DNA of 64,000 bases from an uncultured Oscillibacter sp. (GTDB taxonomy: Bacteria > Bacillota > Clostridia > Oscillospirales > Oscillospiraceae): contig CAJUMX010000003.1 in assembly GCA_910587705.1 (NCBI GenBank), positions 1-64,000 of the forward strand, read 5' to 3'. Positions 1 to 8,162 of this stretch are shown here, piece after piece. The position numbers and the translations under genes were made by a program. The stretch's first letter is position 1, and the number at the start of each line of letters is the position of its first letter. Under the pieces are notes generated by a model. It saw only the letters and a program-made list of their open reading frames with translations, was not told the DNA's origin and searched no databases.

Positions 1-324
1 GAAAACGAGAAAACGGGCCGTGCACGGTCCAAAAGAGAAAAAGAAGGAACGGGGAACGATACGGGGGCGCGGCTGAATGATCGGCGGAGCCGGAATGACT
101 TCCCACGCGCAATCAAATTGAGCGGGGGTTTGTCCCGTGACGAATGGACAAGCTCCTCTTTCCGCTGCCGCTCATCTGGTGGTAGGGGGTAGGTGTCCGC
201 CTTTTCCGGGTCCGCTTTTCTACCGATAGACCACCGTAGGGGCCGCCGCCCTCGGCGGCCCGTTTCCCCCCTGTAGAGGAAGGACTCTGTTCCCTCCCGT
301 CCCGGAACCCTTCCCGGCGAGGGA
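1..324. other. Intergenic stretch without a recognisable gene
   Basis: I see no open frame here with a ribosome site and a protein-like composition. The stretch lies beyond the end of the PBSX-like operon and holds one copy of the GC-rich palindromic repeat near 236-262. A tail fibre or lysis gene would be expected here in an ordinary prophage, and none is present before the window edge. Confidence 0.5.
236..262. repeat. Copy of the 27-bp GC-rich palindromic repeat
   Basis: This is the same 27-bp arm (GTAGGGGCCGCCGCC then CTCGGCGGCCCG) that flanks the repeats at 41253-41441 and 41833-41915. Here only one arm is present. The arm is itself a hairpin, with GGGCCGCCG opposite CGGCGGCCC. Confidence 0.8.
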
Positions 325-358
325 AAAGCAAAAGAGCGCCCAGCCGGACGCTCTTTCT
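325..358 (-). terminator. Rho-independent terminator of the PBSX-like operon
   Basis: Read on the minus strand, AGAGCGTCC pairs with GGGCGCTCT around a short loop and is followed by TTTTGCTTTT. It lies directly after the stop codon of the last baseplate gene, so transcription of the particle operon most likely ends here. Confidence 0.75.
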
Positions 359-946
359 TTATGGACGCTTCCATTCCTTTTCAATCGGCACCGCCATCTG
401 AAACTCCTCCCAGTCATACCCCTGGATATCCACAATCACCCAGGTAAACCCCACCCGTTCACACTCCTCCCAGGTGAGAAACCGGAAGTAAAACTCCACC
501 CCCAGGTGGCAGGGCAGAATGTCCAGCACAATCTTCTCGATCTGCTCAAACTCCGCCGGGATCCCCACCGTCCCTGGAAACACCACCCGGACCCGGTTCG
601 TCCCCAGCTCCTCCGCCCGGGCCCAAATTCCGCAGCCCCGGATGGTCCGGCCGATGGCCTCCGGCGTTAGGCTGTCTCCGTCGATTTGCAGCAGCGCCGC
701 GATGGCCGCCCGGCGCTCCTCCGGCGTGACGGCGGCGGGCCGCCGGAGGAACAGCGCCTCCCGGCGGCGCAGCCCCTCGCCCTCCGCCGTGGCGGTGACG
801 CTCTCCCGCTCCACCTCCTCCAAACGGGCCGACACGGCGTCCAGCCCCCGGCCCAGGGCGTATAGCTCCGCCCCGCTGAGGGAGCCCCGGTCCAGCCGGT
901 AGACCCCCAGGGGGGCCAGCAGCCCCCGCAGATACTCCTCGTACAT
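359..946 (-). CDS. Baseplate/tail protein, XkdU/YmfQ-like (DUF2313)
   Basis: This 195-residue protein resembles the YmfQ/XkdU family (DUF2313), which sits at the baseplate edge of Mu- and PBSX-type contractile tails, probably between the baseplate wedge and the fibres. Support comes from its length, the N-terminal MYEEYLRGLLAPLGVY stretch and its place directly after baseplate J, as in PBSX. The ATG is preceded by GGAGGAATGAC and lies one base after the baseplate J stop codon, so the two genes are translationally coupled. It is the last gene of the operon, and a terminator follows at once; in PBSX, fibre and lysis genes follow here. Family assignment is by similarity of pattern; the role is inferred. 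Confidence 0.75.
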   Translation of the reverse strand: MYEEYLRGLLAPLGVYRLDRGSLSGAELYALGRGLDAVSARLEEVERESVTATAEGEGLRRREALFLRRPAAVTPEERRAAIAALLQIDGDSLTPEAIGRTIRGCGIWARAEELGTNRVRVVFPGTVGIPAEFEQIEKIVLDILPCHLGVEFYFRFLTWEECERVGFTWVIVDIQGYDWEEFQMAVPIEKEWKRP

Positions 947-947
947 G

Positions 948-2009
948 TCATTCCTCCTCCAGCTCCGTCACCTCCAGCGTCCCCAGCACCGGCAGCGCCG
1001 TGCTGTCCGCCGGGAGGTCTGCTGCCGGGGCGGTGAAGCGGTAGTTTTCCACGCCCTCCAGATCATAAAGCCGGTTTCCAAGCTCCGCCAGCAGCACCGC
1101 CCGGCCCAGCAGCCGCCCGCCGAAGAAATCCGCCACCGCCCGCCGGGCGGATTCCAATACCGCCGCCTTGTCCGCCCCCTCCTTGGGGGCCACCGCCACC
1201 GCCACGTTCACCGTCCTGGCGGTGGGAGCCAGGACCTTCACCGTCACCGCGATTTCCCGCTTCTCCTGGAGCTCCGCCTGGAGCCCCTCCAGCAGCGCCT
1301 GGTCCGGCAGGCCCTTCTCCCCGGTGACGTAGACGTTCACCGTCCCCGGCCCCTCCGCCCGGCCCACGGCCTTGGCCGCCGTCACACCGGGATAGCTCAT
1401 GGCCGTGGTCTCGTACCAGGCGGTGTTGGCCCCGTTGGGAAGGCGGCGATAGCTCTCCAGAATCCGGGCCCGGAAGGTCTCGTCGTCCTCCTCCCCAGCC
1501 CCGCCGGTGAAGGCCCCCGGATTTGTCACCGCCGTTACCGCCGTGGGGCAGGCCGTCAAAAACCGCACCGCCCCCGGCACCACGTTGCCCCCCGGCCCAG
1601 GCTCCACCGCCTCGGCGGGAGCGTCGGCGTAGAGGGACCCGGCGGGAATCACCGCCTCCGCCGTGGTCCGCACCCGGACCTCCTCCGCCGTCATGCACAC
1701 CGTCCCCGCCGGGATGGGGACCTCCATGGCCGAAACCGCCCCCACGGAAAAGCGTAAGGTCCCGCCGGAACGGGCGGCCCCCAGCCGCTTCAACCCCCGC
1801 ATGGCCCCGTGGCGGTCCAGATAGACCCCCTGGGCCGTCTGGGGAAAGCTCTGGTCCAGCACCCAGTCCGCCTGGATTTCCAGGGCCTGGAGCTCCGCCG
1901 CCGCCGCCCACAGCCGCACCGCCAAATCGCAGCCCGCCTCCGGCGTGAAGCCCGCCCGCTGGGCGAAGTCCGCCAGCAGCTTCTCGTAAATCGCCTCAAC
2001 GCTCCGCAT
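948..2009 (-). CDS. Baseplate J/gp47 family protein (XkdT-like)
   Basis: This 353-residue protein is a baseplate wedge component of a contractile tail (baseplate J, Mu gp47, XkdT). The family body is recognisable: an N-terminal helical segment, a central beta-rich part with RSGGTLRFS and IPAGTVCMTAEEVRVRTTAE, then the typical GAFTGGAGEEDDETFRARILESY stretch (shortened here: GGAGEEDDETFRARI). The length matches the family. The start has AAGGAGG six bases upstream. The gene lies between the XkdS- and XkdU-like genes, exactly as in PBSX. Nothing in it looks broken. Confidence 0.9.
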   Translation of the reverse strand: MRSVEAIYEKLLADFAQRAGFTPEAGCDLAVRLWAAAAELQALEIQADWVLDQSFPQTAQGVYLDRHGAMRGLKRLGAARSGGTLRFSVGAVSAMEVPIPAGTVCMTAEEVRVRTTAEAVIPAGSLYADAPAEAVEPGPGGNVVPGAVRFLTACPTAVTAVTNPGAFTGGAGEEDDETFRARILESYRRLPNGANTAWYETTAMSYPGVTAAKAVGRAEGPGTVNVYVTGEKGLPDQALLEGLQAELQEKREIAVTVKVLAPTARTVNVAVAVAPKEGADKAAVLESARRAVADFFGGRLLGRAVLLAELGNRLYDLEGVENYRFTAPAADLPADSTALPVLGTLEVTELEEE

Positions 2010-2021
2010 GGTTCCTCCTTC

Positions 2022-2372
2022 TCACGCACGCACCTCCACCGTCACCGGCAGGTCCTCTCCCTCATAGCGCAGCCGGGCCGTCACCGCCGCGCCGCCGTCC
2101 CGGCCCTGGTCCACCGTCACGTCCTCCACCGTCACCGGCTCCTCCGCCAGGGCCTCCGCCACATACTGCCTGGCGGCGCTCCGCCGCTCCGGGGCGGGGA
2201 CCCGCCCCAGCTCCCACAAACGGCTGCCCAGGGTCTGCCAGAAGGGGAAGCTCCCCCGCCGGGCCGTCAGCCGGAACAGCACCCGTTGGAGAAGGGCCTC
2301 CCGGCCCCCCACCCGCTGCAGTCCCCCCACGCCGTCGGCGACATAGTCCCCGTTTTTCAGCTCCAATTCCAT
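2022..2372 (-). CDS. XkdS/DUF2634 or gp25-like baseplate protein
   Basis: A 116-residue protein that opens with MELELKNGDY. I chose the ATG at 2372 because GGGAGG lies seven bases upstream; an earlier in-frame ATG at 2393 has no ribosome site. Size and position between the spike gene and baseplate J match XkdS (DUF2634), a small gp25-like wedge protein that seeds sheath attachment. The internal segment with LTARRGSFPFWQTLGSRLWE is typical of this group, in which a conserved F-G-S-L-W-like motif occurs. Function is inferred from family and position. Confidence 0.75.
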   Translation of the reverse strand: MELELKNGDYVADGVGGLQRVGGREALLQRVLFRLTARRGSFPFWQTLGSRLWELGRVPAPERRSAARQYVAEALAEEPVTVEDVTVDQGRDGGAAVTARLRYEGEDLPVTVEVRA

Positions 2373-2385
2373 CGCGCCGCCTCCC

Positions 2386-2799
2386 TTAGCCATTACAGGG
2401 CCGATAGGGCTCCCCGTTGACCGTAAGCCGTCCCTCGATGGACAGCTCCCCGGCCACGGTCACCCGGCTCCCCCGGATTTCCACGCTGCCGTCCGCCTTC
2501 AGGTACACGGAATTCTCCCCGGGTCCATAGAGATACACCTCTCCCGGCGCAATCTCCCGGACCTCCTCCAACGGTCGGGTTCCGGCCACGCACTGCTCCT
2601 CGCCGCCGGGGCCCCCCTTCACCACCAGCACCGCCGCCCCGTTGGCGGGGGTCCAGAGATAGCCCCCGGGGCCGTAGACCGGCAAATCCCGGACCTCTCC
2701 CCGGGTCACCACGCCCACCTTCTGCCCGCTGATGGTGGTGATGCCCAGGTCCGCGTCCGCCGTAGCCGCCCCGGGCCGCACCTGTCTCGATAGCCACAT
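2386..2799 (-). CDS. Baseplate spike/assembly protein, GpV-like (XkdR position)
   Basis: This 137-residue protein starts MWLSRQVRPGAATADADLG, with GGAGG just upstream; longer in-frame extensions into the hub gene lack a ribosome site and have a shadow-like composition. The sequence looks like a short GpV/gp45-type spike: an N-terminal OB-fold-like part, then a C-terminal run of short beta repeats (SVYLKADGSVEIRGSRVTVAG). It would sit at the tip of the tail tube and pierce the target envelope. In PBSX this position is held by XkdR (DUF2577), so it could also be that family. It is much shorter than P2 gpV and has no lysozyme domain. Confidence 0.7.
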   Translation of the reverse strand: MWLSRQVRPGAATADADLGITTISGQKVGVVTRGEVRDLPVYGPGGYLWTPANGAAVLVVKGGPGGEEQCVAGTRPLEEVREIAPGEVYLYGPGENSVYLKADGSVEIRGSRVTVAGELSIEGRLTVNGEPYRPCNG

Positions 2800-2810
2800 C
2801 CTGCTCCCTC

Positions 2811-3755
2811 CTATTCCAATGGTTTCAGCGTCAGCACGGCCCTGGCCCCGTTTCGGCTGTCGAAGCGGTTTTCCGCCTCCGCCACCCGGAAGGTCCCGGA
2901 GAGGCCCATCCGCCCCAGGGACACCGCCGCCCGGTCCCCCGGAAAGGCCAAAAAGCTCCCCGGCAGCGTCACCTCCGCCGTCCAGGCCTCCTCCCGGGAC
3001 CGCTGAATCTGATACTCCCCTGTGTAGCGCATGGCGGCCCAGGTGCTCTGCCCCGGGGTGTAGAGCACCCGGCGGCACTGGCCGCCCTTGTCCAGCATCT
3101 CCTGGTTTTTCACGGAGAACGCCTGATTCTGGGTCTTGTCGATGACCAGGGCCTCCGTCAGCACGCCGTAATGATCCTCCCGCAGGGTGCAGGAGAGCAC
3201 CGGGTCCCCCTCCCCGATGGAGAGGGTCCGCCCCGGCTTCTCCGGCCCTGCCAGCAGCTCTCCCTCCCGGCTGAACCGGGGGGAAAAGCCGCCGTAGGCC
3301 CGGCAGAAGCTCTCCACCGCCTTCCACTGGCTGGACCCCGCCGCCACGGTGTACACGGTCTCCGCCCGGACCGCCGCCTCCTCCCGGCAGGTGATGCCGT
3401 AGGGCTGGGCGTGGTTGGCTAGAATCTCCGCCAGCGTGGCCTGCTGGTAGGTGACGGGCCGGGACTCGTTGTCCAAAAGCCTTGCGGCATAGCCCCGGCC
3501 GGAGACGGTGGCCGTCAGCCCGTTTTCGTCCAAATCCACCGTGTACTCATCCACGATGGCCCGGAGCATGGTCTCCCCCTTCTCCGCCGCGGCGAAGCCC
3601 GCCGCCAGCGCCAGCACCTCCGCCATCTCCTTTTGGTAGACGAAGGTGACGGAGAAGCTGTCGCAGGGCACCGTCCCCGTGTGGGTAACCCGCCAGCTCA
3701 AAAGTGGCGGAAGCTGAAACATCCGGTGGTCCGCCGTGTAAAGCGTTCCCGTCAC
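2811..3755 (-). CDS. Baseplate hub protein, XkdQ/Mu gp44-like
   Basis: A 314-residue protein with features of the hub family (gp27, Mu gp44, XkdQ, late control D): a beta-rich N-terminus, a central segment with a QATLAEILANHAQPYGI helix, and the FCRAYGGFSPRFSREGEL motif seen in phage hub proteins that bind the spike. It would join the tail tube to the baseplate. The start is GTG, overlapping the stop of the LysM gene as GTGA, so translation is coupled. It is complete in length for the PBSX group. Confidence 0.8.
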   Translation of the reverse strand: MTGTLYTADHRMFQLPPLLSWRVTHTGTVPCDSFSVTFVYQKEMAEVLALAAGFAAAEKGETMLRAIVDEYTVDLDENGLTATVSGRGYAARLLDNESRPVTYQQATLAEILANHAQPYGITCREEAAVRAETVYTVAAGSSQWKAVESFCRAYGGFSPRFSREGELLAGPEKPGRTLSIGEGDPVLSCTLREDHYGVLTEALVIDKTQNQAFSVKNQEMLDKGGQCRRVLYTPGQSTWAAMRYTGEYQIQRSREEAWTAEVTLPGSFLAFPGDRAAVSLGRMGLSGTFRVAEAENRFDSRNGARAVLTLKPLE

Positions 3756-4327
3756 GGCACCTTCACCGCCTCTCCGGGGTAGATGAGATTCGGGTTTTTA
3801 ATCTGGGGATTGGCCTGCGTTAAGGCCGAGAGCTCCACGCCGTACCGCTTCGCTATGCCCCAGAGGGTGTCCCCCTTCCCCACGGTGTGGACCCGCTGAT
3901 TTCCGGCGGCAGGCGCCGCCGAAGCGGTTTCCCCGCCCTCTCCGGCCTCCACCGCCTGCAAGCCCCCCTCATAGCCGCCGCCGTCCTCCCAGAATTCAAA
4001 GCGATAGCGCACAAAGTCCGGCCTGGGCTCCTCCACGGCCTCCAGCGCCGCAAAATAGGCCCGCTCCGCCTTCCAAACCGGGTGCACCAGCAGCCCCGGC
4101 CCCTCCTGGCAAAACACCCCGGCCAGCTCCTGAAAGCGCCCGTAGGCGTCCTCCCCCACGAACACGCCCTCTCCCTTCAGCACCTGGTGGGAGCCCCCCA
4201 GCTCCTGCATCACGCAGGGCCCAAAGGGCACCGGGTGGACGGCGATGCGCCTCCGGCGCTCCACCGTGTACACCTCCGGGTTGTGGGGCCAGGTAAACTC
4301 CTTAAACCGCATGGGCGTCAGCTTCAT
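3752..4327 (-). CDS. LysM-containing tail protein, XkdP-like
   Basis: This 191-residue protein has an N-terminal tail-assembly domain (about residues 1-105, with FKEFTWPHNPEVYTV) and a C-terminal LysM domain (about residues 146-191, with GDTLWGIAKRYGV and NPNLIYPGEAVKVP). LysM modules bind N-acetylglucosamine of peptidoglycan. XkdP of PBSX has the same architecture and lies between tape measure and hub. A short acidic/alanine linker joins the domains. The upstream neighbour should be the tape-measure gene but is a short low-complexity protein instead. Confidence 0.85.
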   Translation of the reverse strand: MKLTPMRFKEFTWPHNPEVYTVERRRRIAVHPVPFGPCVMQELGGSHQVLKGEGVFVGEDAYGRFQELAGVFCQEGPGLLVHPVWKAERAYFAALEAVEEPRPDFVRYRFEFWEDGGGYEGGLQAVEAGEGGETASAAPAAGNQRVHTVGKGDTLWGIAKRYGVELSALTQANPQIKNPNLIYPGEAVKVP

Positions 4328-4357
4328 GCCGCCTTCCCCCTTTCTCTGTCCCGCCGT

Positions 4358-5230
4358 TCAATATAAGAAAAATCCGCCGTCATAGCGCCGGGCGTCCCGC
4401 TGCACCGCCCGGGACAGGGCCTTGGCCCCCTCCTCCGCCTGGAGGGCGGGGCTCTCCCAGCTCTCCCCCCAGGGGAGGGACCGGGCTAGCCCGGTTTCCC
4501 TCCGCCCGCCCCAGCCTCCCGGGGCGGAGAGGGCCGCCCCGGTGCCGCCCAGGCCGGAGGCCACCGCCCCGGCGGGCTTCCCGGCTCCCTCTCCGGGCCA
4601 ATTCTCGGCCCGCTTCTCGGTCCGCTTTTCGGAAGGTTCCTCTCCCCTAGCGCTCATGGCCCGGTCCCGCCCGGCGAAACCTTCTCCCCCAGAGCCGCTT
4701 CCGGCAGGGCCCTCTCCGCCGGGCCTTTCTCCAGCGGCGCTTTTCGGCCCTTCCGCCTCCGATTCCATCTCCCAGGCCGCCGCCCATTTCGCCGTCTCTC
4801 GCCGCTCCGCTCCGGCCCGCCCTCTGCCGGAAAGCCCGGAGGGCTCCGCCCCGCCTGTCCCAATCCGGGGCCCGCCCTCCGCCGGGCCATATCGCCGGGA
4901 AGAGGGCGGAGCGCCTGTCCCACCGCTCCGCCCTTCCCGGACCGGGGCTTCCACCCCGCCGCCCTCTCGGAGGCGTCCCGTGGCCTCCGAGAAGCCGCCT
5001 GTCCCGCCCGGGGGCGTTCCCTTCGCCGCCCGGACCGTCTCCCAGACCCCCGGGAAGCCCCTGGGGAAGCATGCCGCCCCCCAGCCGCCTCCGGCAATCT
5101 CCCGGGTCCTCGCCGTTTCCCTCCGGCCTCCGGCATCTTCCCCTTGGGGCGGACTTCCCTCCTCCGCCTCCCCCAGCAGCGCCCACAGCGCCGCCCGCTG
5201 CCGCTCCAGCTCCCAGCCCAAATAGTCCAT
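4358..5230 (-). CDS. Low-complexity protein at the tape-measure position
   Basis: I do not recognise this 290-residue protein. It starts at an ATG behind GTGAGGAAC, five bases after the chaperone stop codon. Residues 1-25 form a plausible helix (MDYLGWELERQRAALWALLG) and the last ~45 residues look ordered (ALSRAVQRDARRYDGGFFLY). The ~200 residues between are rich in Gly, Arg, Glu, Ala and Pro and look disordered. In PBSX and other contractile-tailed phages this slot, between chaperone and LysM protein, holds the tape measure, usually several times longer and helical. It may be a degenerate tape measure, a replacement tail adaptor, or a spacer protein. Several other frames are also open because of the GC content, so its exact reality deserves proof. 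Confidence 0.6.
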   Translation of the reverse strand: MDYLGWELERQRAALWALLGEAEEGSPPQGEDAGGRRETARTREIAGGGWGAACFPRGFPGVWETVRAAKGTPPGGTGGFSEATGRLREGGGVEAPVREGRSGGTGAPPSSRRYGPAEGGPRIGTGGAEPSGLSGRGRAGAERRETAKWAAAWEMESEAEGPKSAAGERPGGEGPAGSGSGGEGFAGRDRAMSARGEEPSEKRTEKRAENWPGEGAGKPAGAVASGLGGTGAALSAPGGWGGRRETGLARSLPWGESWESPALQAEEGAKALSRAVQRDARRYDGGFFLY

Positions 5231-5235
5231 GTTCC

Positions 5236-5556
5236 TCACGCCCTCCAAAGCGCGGCGAACCGCGCCGCGTCAAATTCCGGGTTCACCGTCCCCGTCTCCG
5301 GCTGGCGGTCCTCCCCGGACCCGCCGCCCTGGGCCAAACGGCAAAGCAGCCGCTCCATCTGCCGCCCCGTCAGGTCCGCCAGGGCCTCCGCCTCGTCCCG
5401 ATAGACCCGCTCGCCCTGAAAGAAGCAGCACTCCGACAAAATCCGCCCGTTGCAGGTAAGCACCCGCTCCAGGGGGTCCTCCGCCTCCCGGCACTGCCGC
5501 CACAGCTCCAGCAGCCGCCCCGCCGTCAGGGGCCGCAGCTCGTCGACGTTCCTCAC
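5236..5556 (-). CDS. Tail assembly chaperone-like protein (XkdN position)
   Basis: A 106-residue, mostly helical protein that begins at a GTG overlapping the stop codon of the tail-tube gene (GTGA). It has no other in-frame start with a ribosome site. Position (tube, then this gene) and length match the XkdN/gpG class of chaperones that coat the tape measure during tail assembly. Residues such as ECCFFQGERVYRDEAEAL have the look of this group but the class is poorly conserved. Two cysteines stand together at about residue 44. I see no slippery heptamer for a programmed frameshift into the next gene. Confidence 0.65.
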   Translation of the reverse strand: MRNVDELRPLTAGRLLELWRQCREAEDPLERVLTCNGRILSECCFFQGERVYRDEAEALADLTGRQMERLLCRLAQGGGSGEDRQPETGTVNPEFDAARFAALWRA

Positions 5557-5936
5557 GCCGAGGTCTCGATCCGCTTGGCCGCCACCACGGTGACCTTCTC
5601 CGCAACCATCGCGTTGAGCCGCCCGTCCTCCTCGATGCCGCTCCACTGGCAGTCGCTGTAGATGACCCGCCGGTCCGGCTTGCAGATGACCAGGGAGAAG
5701 TGGGCCAGGTCATAGAAGTTGATGCCGTCGGAGACGGCGTTGTCCGTTGCATAGAGCCTCGTCAGCTCCAAAGTATAGCGCTTTTGCCCCTCGATGGTGG
5801 CCACCGGCTCGCTCTCGCCGAAGGCCTCCACGCTCTGGGAGGTTTTGCTGGCCTTGGCGGTGTAGCCCTGGACCACCGCCACCTTCCTGCCGTCCATCTC
5901 CAGATAGATGTCGGCGCTGGTGGGAAATCCCGTCAT
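5553..5936 (-). CDS. Tail tube protein, XkdM-like (DUF2001)
   Basis: This 127-residue protein is the inner tube of a contractile tail. It starts MTGFPTSADIYLEMDGRKVA and carries the mixed beta pattern of XkdM/DUF2001 tubes, with GQKRYTLELTRLYATDNAV in the middle. I chose the ATG at 5936, behind GTGAGGAGC; the GTG nine bases earlier is an alternative. It follows the sheath gene, as in all PBSX-like clusters. Length is normal for the family. Confidence 0.88.
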   Translation of the reverse strand: MTGFPTSADIYLEMDGRKVAVVQGYTAKASKTSQSVEAFGESEPVATIEGQKRYTLELTRLYATDNAVSDGINFYDLAHFSLVICKPDRRVIYSDCQWSGIEEDGRLNAMVAEKVTVVAAKRIETSA

Positions 5937-5954
5937 GCTCCTCACGCCCCTTTC

Positions 5955-7016
5955 TTAAATCTCAATGTGCACCGTCAGATGCACCTGGTTCAGCCCGTGG
6001 GCCACGGCGAAGCCGAACTCCACCAGGCACACCGTGGGGTCCTCGGGGGAGGCGGAGACGCGGACCTCGTCATAGCCGTCGATGATCTCCGCCGCCAGCT
6101 TCTTCTCCAGCTCCACAATGACCTGGGAGCGGATGGCCGCCCGGTTCCGGGCGTTGTTCTTGCTGCGGGAGAAGCGGCTGCGCAGGGCGGAGCGCACGGC
6201 GGGAATCACGTCGTCCACAATCAAAATGGTGGTCAGCTCCCGCCACGTGGCGTCCGCCGCCCCGCCGGTTTTCGTCCGGGTGGTGACGCCCCGCACCGGG
6301 GACGCCACCCCCGCCACGCATTCCAGGGGGGTCACGCCGCCCCGGACCAGCCGGTCGATGTCGTTGTCGCTATAGTCCTCCGCCAGCCCTGTCAGGCCCT
6401 TGAGCTTCGCCCCGTTCAGCGGCACCGCCGGGTCCGGGGCGGAGGCCGCCAGGGCCGCCACCGCCGCCGCGGCGAACACGCCGGACAAGGGCTTTCCCCC
6501 GCCGTCCAGGGCGTCGGGTCCCACCAGCACCACGCGCTCGCTGTTCAGCGCCTCCGCCCGGCTCACCAGCTCCGAAACCTCCGCCCCGGCGCAGCCCACC
6601 ACGGCGATGCGCTCATGGCGCAGGGCGGAGGCCGCCTCTACCGCGTTTCGCAGGGCCTGGTGGACCGCCTCCTCGCCGCTGTCGCAGACCAGAATCTGCG
6701 CCTCCGCCTTTTCCAGGGCGGCGAAGGCCCGGGCATAGTCCTCCGCCGTGCCCTCCTCCGCCACCCGCACCGCCGTCACGGCGGACGCGCCGTTTTCAAA
6801 CAGCAGCCGCAAAAGGGTGCTCATCCCCGCCGTCTCGTCCTCGCCAAAGGCGGCTGCCCCGGCGGCCCAGCCCGTCACCGTCACCGGCTTTCCCACTTCG
6901 CCTTTGGCCGCCTTGGCCGCCACGCCGATGGACCGGACCGCCCGTCCCCCGGACACCACCGAGGACGTGTCATAGGCCGAGTAGACCCCCGGCCGCTCAT
7001 GCAGATTGTTCACCAT
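5955..7016 (-). CDS. Contractile tail sheath protein (XkdK-like)
   Basis: A 353-residue sheath protein. The N-terminal RPGVYSAYDT motif and the C-terminal NNARNRAAIRSQVIVELEKK and VHLTVHIEI strands are typical of the phage_tail_sheath family, whose end strands weave the sheath mesh. It is shorter than PBSX XkdK and closer in size to clostridial phage and diffocin sheaths; the short form lacks part of the surface domain. The start overlaps the preceding gene by 20 bases and has AAAGGGG upstream. With the tube gene it shows the particle has a contractile tail. Confidence 0.92.
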   Translation of the reverse strand: MVNNLHERPGVYSAYDTSSVVSGGRAVRSIGVAAKAAKGEVGKPVTVTGWAAGAAAFGEDETAGMSTLLRLLFENGASAVTAVRVAEEGTAEDYARAFAALEKAEAQILVCDSGEEAVHQALRNAVEAASALRHERIAVVGCAGAEVSELVSRAEALNSERVVLVGPDALDGGGKPLSGVFAAAAVAALAASAPDPAVPLNGAKLKGLTGLAEDYSDNDIDRLVRGGVTPLECVAGVASPVRGVTTRTKTGGAADATWRELTTILIVDDVIPAVRSALRSRFSRSKNNARNRAAIRSQVIVELEKKLAAEIIDGYDEVRVSASPEDPTVCLVEFGFAVAHGLNQVHLTVHIEI

Positions 7017-7500
7017 GCAAAACCCCTTTCAATTTGAAATCCAGGAACTCCGTCTCTTCCTCCCCCCGCTCCGCCAGAAACAGCGCCTGGCAATGGAGCG
7101 CTCCCCGCCGGAGGAAGAGTCCCGTCTGCTTCTCCCAAACCAGGGCCTCCCACCGCAGCTCCCCGGGCCGGATGCCCTCCGGCAGCTTCCCCAGCAGCAC
7201 CGCCGCCGCCGTCTCGCCGCCCGCCTCGCACTCCGCTGCCCGCTCTGCCCGAATCTCCACGGCGATGGTCCCCGCCAGGTGCTTGCCATAGACCTCCCGC
7301 GCTTCCCCGTTTGGGTCCCGGCTCTCCCCCAGATAGCCGCAAAAGCCCAGGTCCCGGCCCTCCGCCGCCCCCACGGAGACGGTGGCCAGGGCCGTTTTCC
7401 GCTCCGCCGCCCACTTGCCGGGGAAGGCGGCCTCCGCCGCCAGCCCCTCGGAGCGCAGGGCGGCAATCACCGCGTCCCGCATTTGTCTTAGCTCGTTCAT
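6997..7500 (-). CDS. Tail completion/terminator-like protein (XkdJ position)
   Basis: A 167-residue protein starting MNELRQMRDAVIAALRSEGL, an N-terminal helix followed by a beta-rich body, as in tail-terminator proteins that cap the tube and sheath and join it to the head. The ATG at 7500 overlaps the preceding stop and is the only start that excludes shadow sequence. It lies between a head-tail connector and the sheath gene, as XkdJ does in PBSX. Family name is not certain; the role is inferred from position and shape. Confidence 0.65.
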   Translation of the reverse strand: MNELRQMRDAVIAALRSEGLAAEAAFPGKWAAERKTALATVSVGAAEGRDLGFCGYLGESRDPNGEAREVYGKHLAGTIAVEIRAERAAECEAGGETAAAVLLGKLPEGIRPGELRWEALVWEKQTGLFLRRGALHCQALFLAERGEEETEFLDFKLKGVLHGEQSA

Positions 7501-7811
7501 TCCGCCTCCCTCGCCCGCTCCAGCACGGCCCGCCAATGGGAGAGTTCCGGGCCGATGAAATGGGGCCTTCCGCTCCGGGCCCGGAACCGCCGCCCGTTCC
7601 AGGCTACCCGGTCCCCGGCTCTCACGGCGTCCTTTCCCAAATACAGCCACAGCCGCCCGTCCAGCCCCCCGATGGGGGAGGGCTCCGGCCCCTCCTCCCT
7701 CCGCTCCGTCAGGGGCTGGAGGAAGGCCCGGACGGTTTTCTCCTCGCCCTCCTGCTCCAGGGCGACCTCTTGCCCATAGCGGCGGAGAATCTCGTCCACC
7801 CAGCGGGTCAT
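7497..7811 (-). CDS. Head-tail connector / head closure protein (XkdI position)
   Basis: A 104-residue protein beginning MTRWVDEILRRYGQEV. The ATG overlaps the stop of the preceding gene as ATGA. Short proteins with the pattern ...VRAFLQPLTER... and GDRVAWNGRRFRARSGRPHFI are minor head or stopper proteins in Clostridia prophages. It would close the portal vertex and give a docking ring for the tail. Function comes from position and general resemblance to XkdH/XkdI-type proteins. Confidence 0.65.
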   Translation of the reverse strand: MTRWVDEILRRYGQEVALEQEGEEKTVRAFLQPLTERREEGPEPSPIGGLDGRLWLYLGKDAVRAGDRVAWNGRRFRARSGRPHFIGPELSHWRAVLERAREAE

Positions 7812-8161
7812 CCCTCCACCCCCTGGGCCCAGAGCCCCGCCGCCCGGACAAAGGGCTCCATCAATCCCTCCGCCGCCTGGCGGAGGCTCTCCGCCCGCCT
7901 GGCCCGGTCCTGGCCGCCGCCAAGGTTCACAGAGATGTCCCCGGCGGAGAAGGAGGCCGCGCCTCCCGCTGCCGCCGCCAGGCCCGCCGCCGCCGTGAAG
8001 GCGGCGGCGCAGGGCAGGGCCTCGCCGCAGTCCTCCGCCGTCACGCCCTCCCGGAGCCGGGCCAGCCAGGCCCGCTCCGCCGCGGCGCATAAGGGTTCCA
8101 GCAGCGCCCGGTCCTCCCCGCCGCCAAGGGCCAGGGCCAGCTCTAAAATCCGCTCTCCCAC
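7808..8161 (-). CDS. Head-tail adaptor, gp6/XkdH-like
   Basis: A 117-residue, helix- and alanine-rich protein directly after the capsid gene, where adaptors of the gp6/XkdH class lie. It begins with GTG, one base after the capsid stop codon, so it is likely translated by coupling. The middle section (ALPCAAAFTAAAGLAAAAGG) is low in complexity, yet the ends are ordinary. Members of this class bind the portal ring from below. The assignment rests mainly on position. Confidence 0.65.
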   Translation of the reverse strand: MGERILELALALGGGEDRALLEPLCAAAERAWLARLREGVTAEDCGEALPCAAAFTAAAGLAAAAGGAASFSAGDISVNLGGGQDRARRAESLRQAAEGLMEPFVRAAGLWAQGVEG

Positions 8162-8162
8162 G

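Noticed and set aside
5231..5260. Programmed frameshift joining the tail chaperone and the next gene (as in gpG-gpT)
   Set aside because: I find no slippery heptamer near the chaperone stop codon, and the next gene has its own ATG behind GTGAGGAAC.
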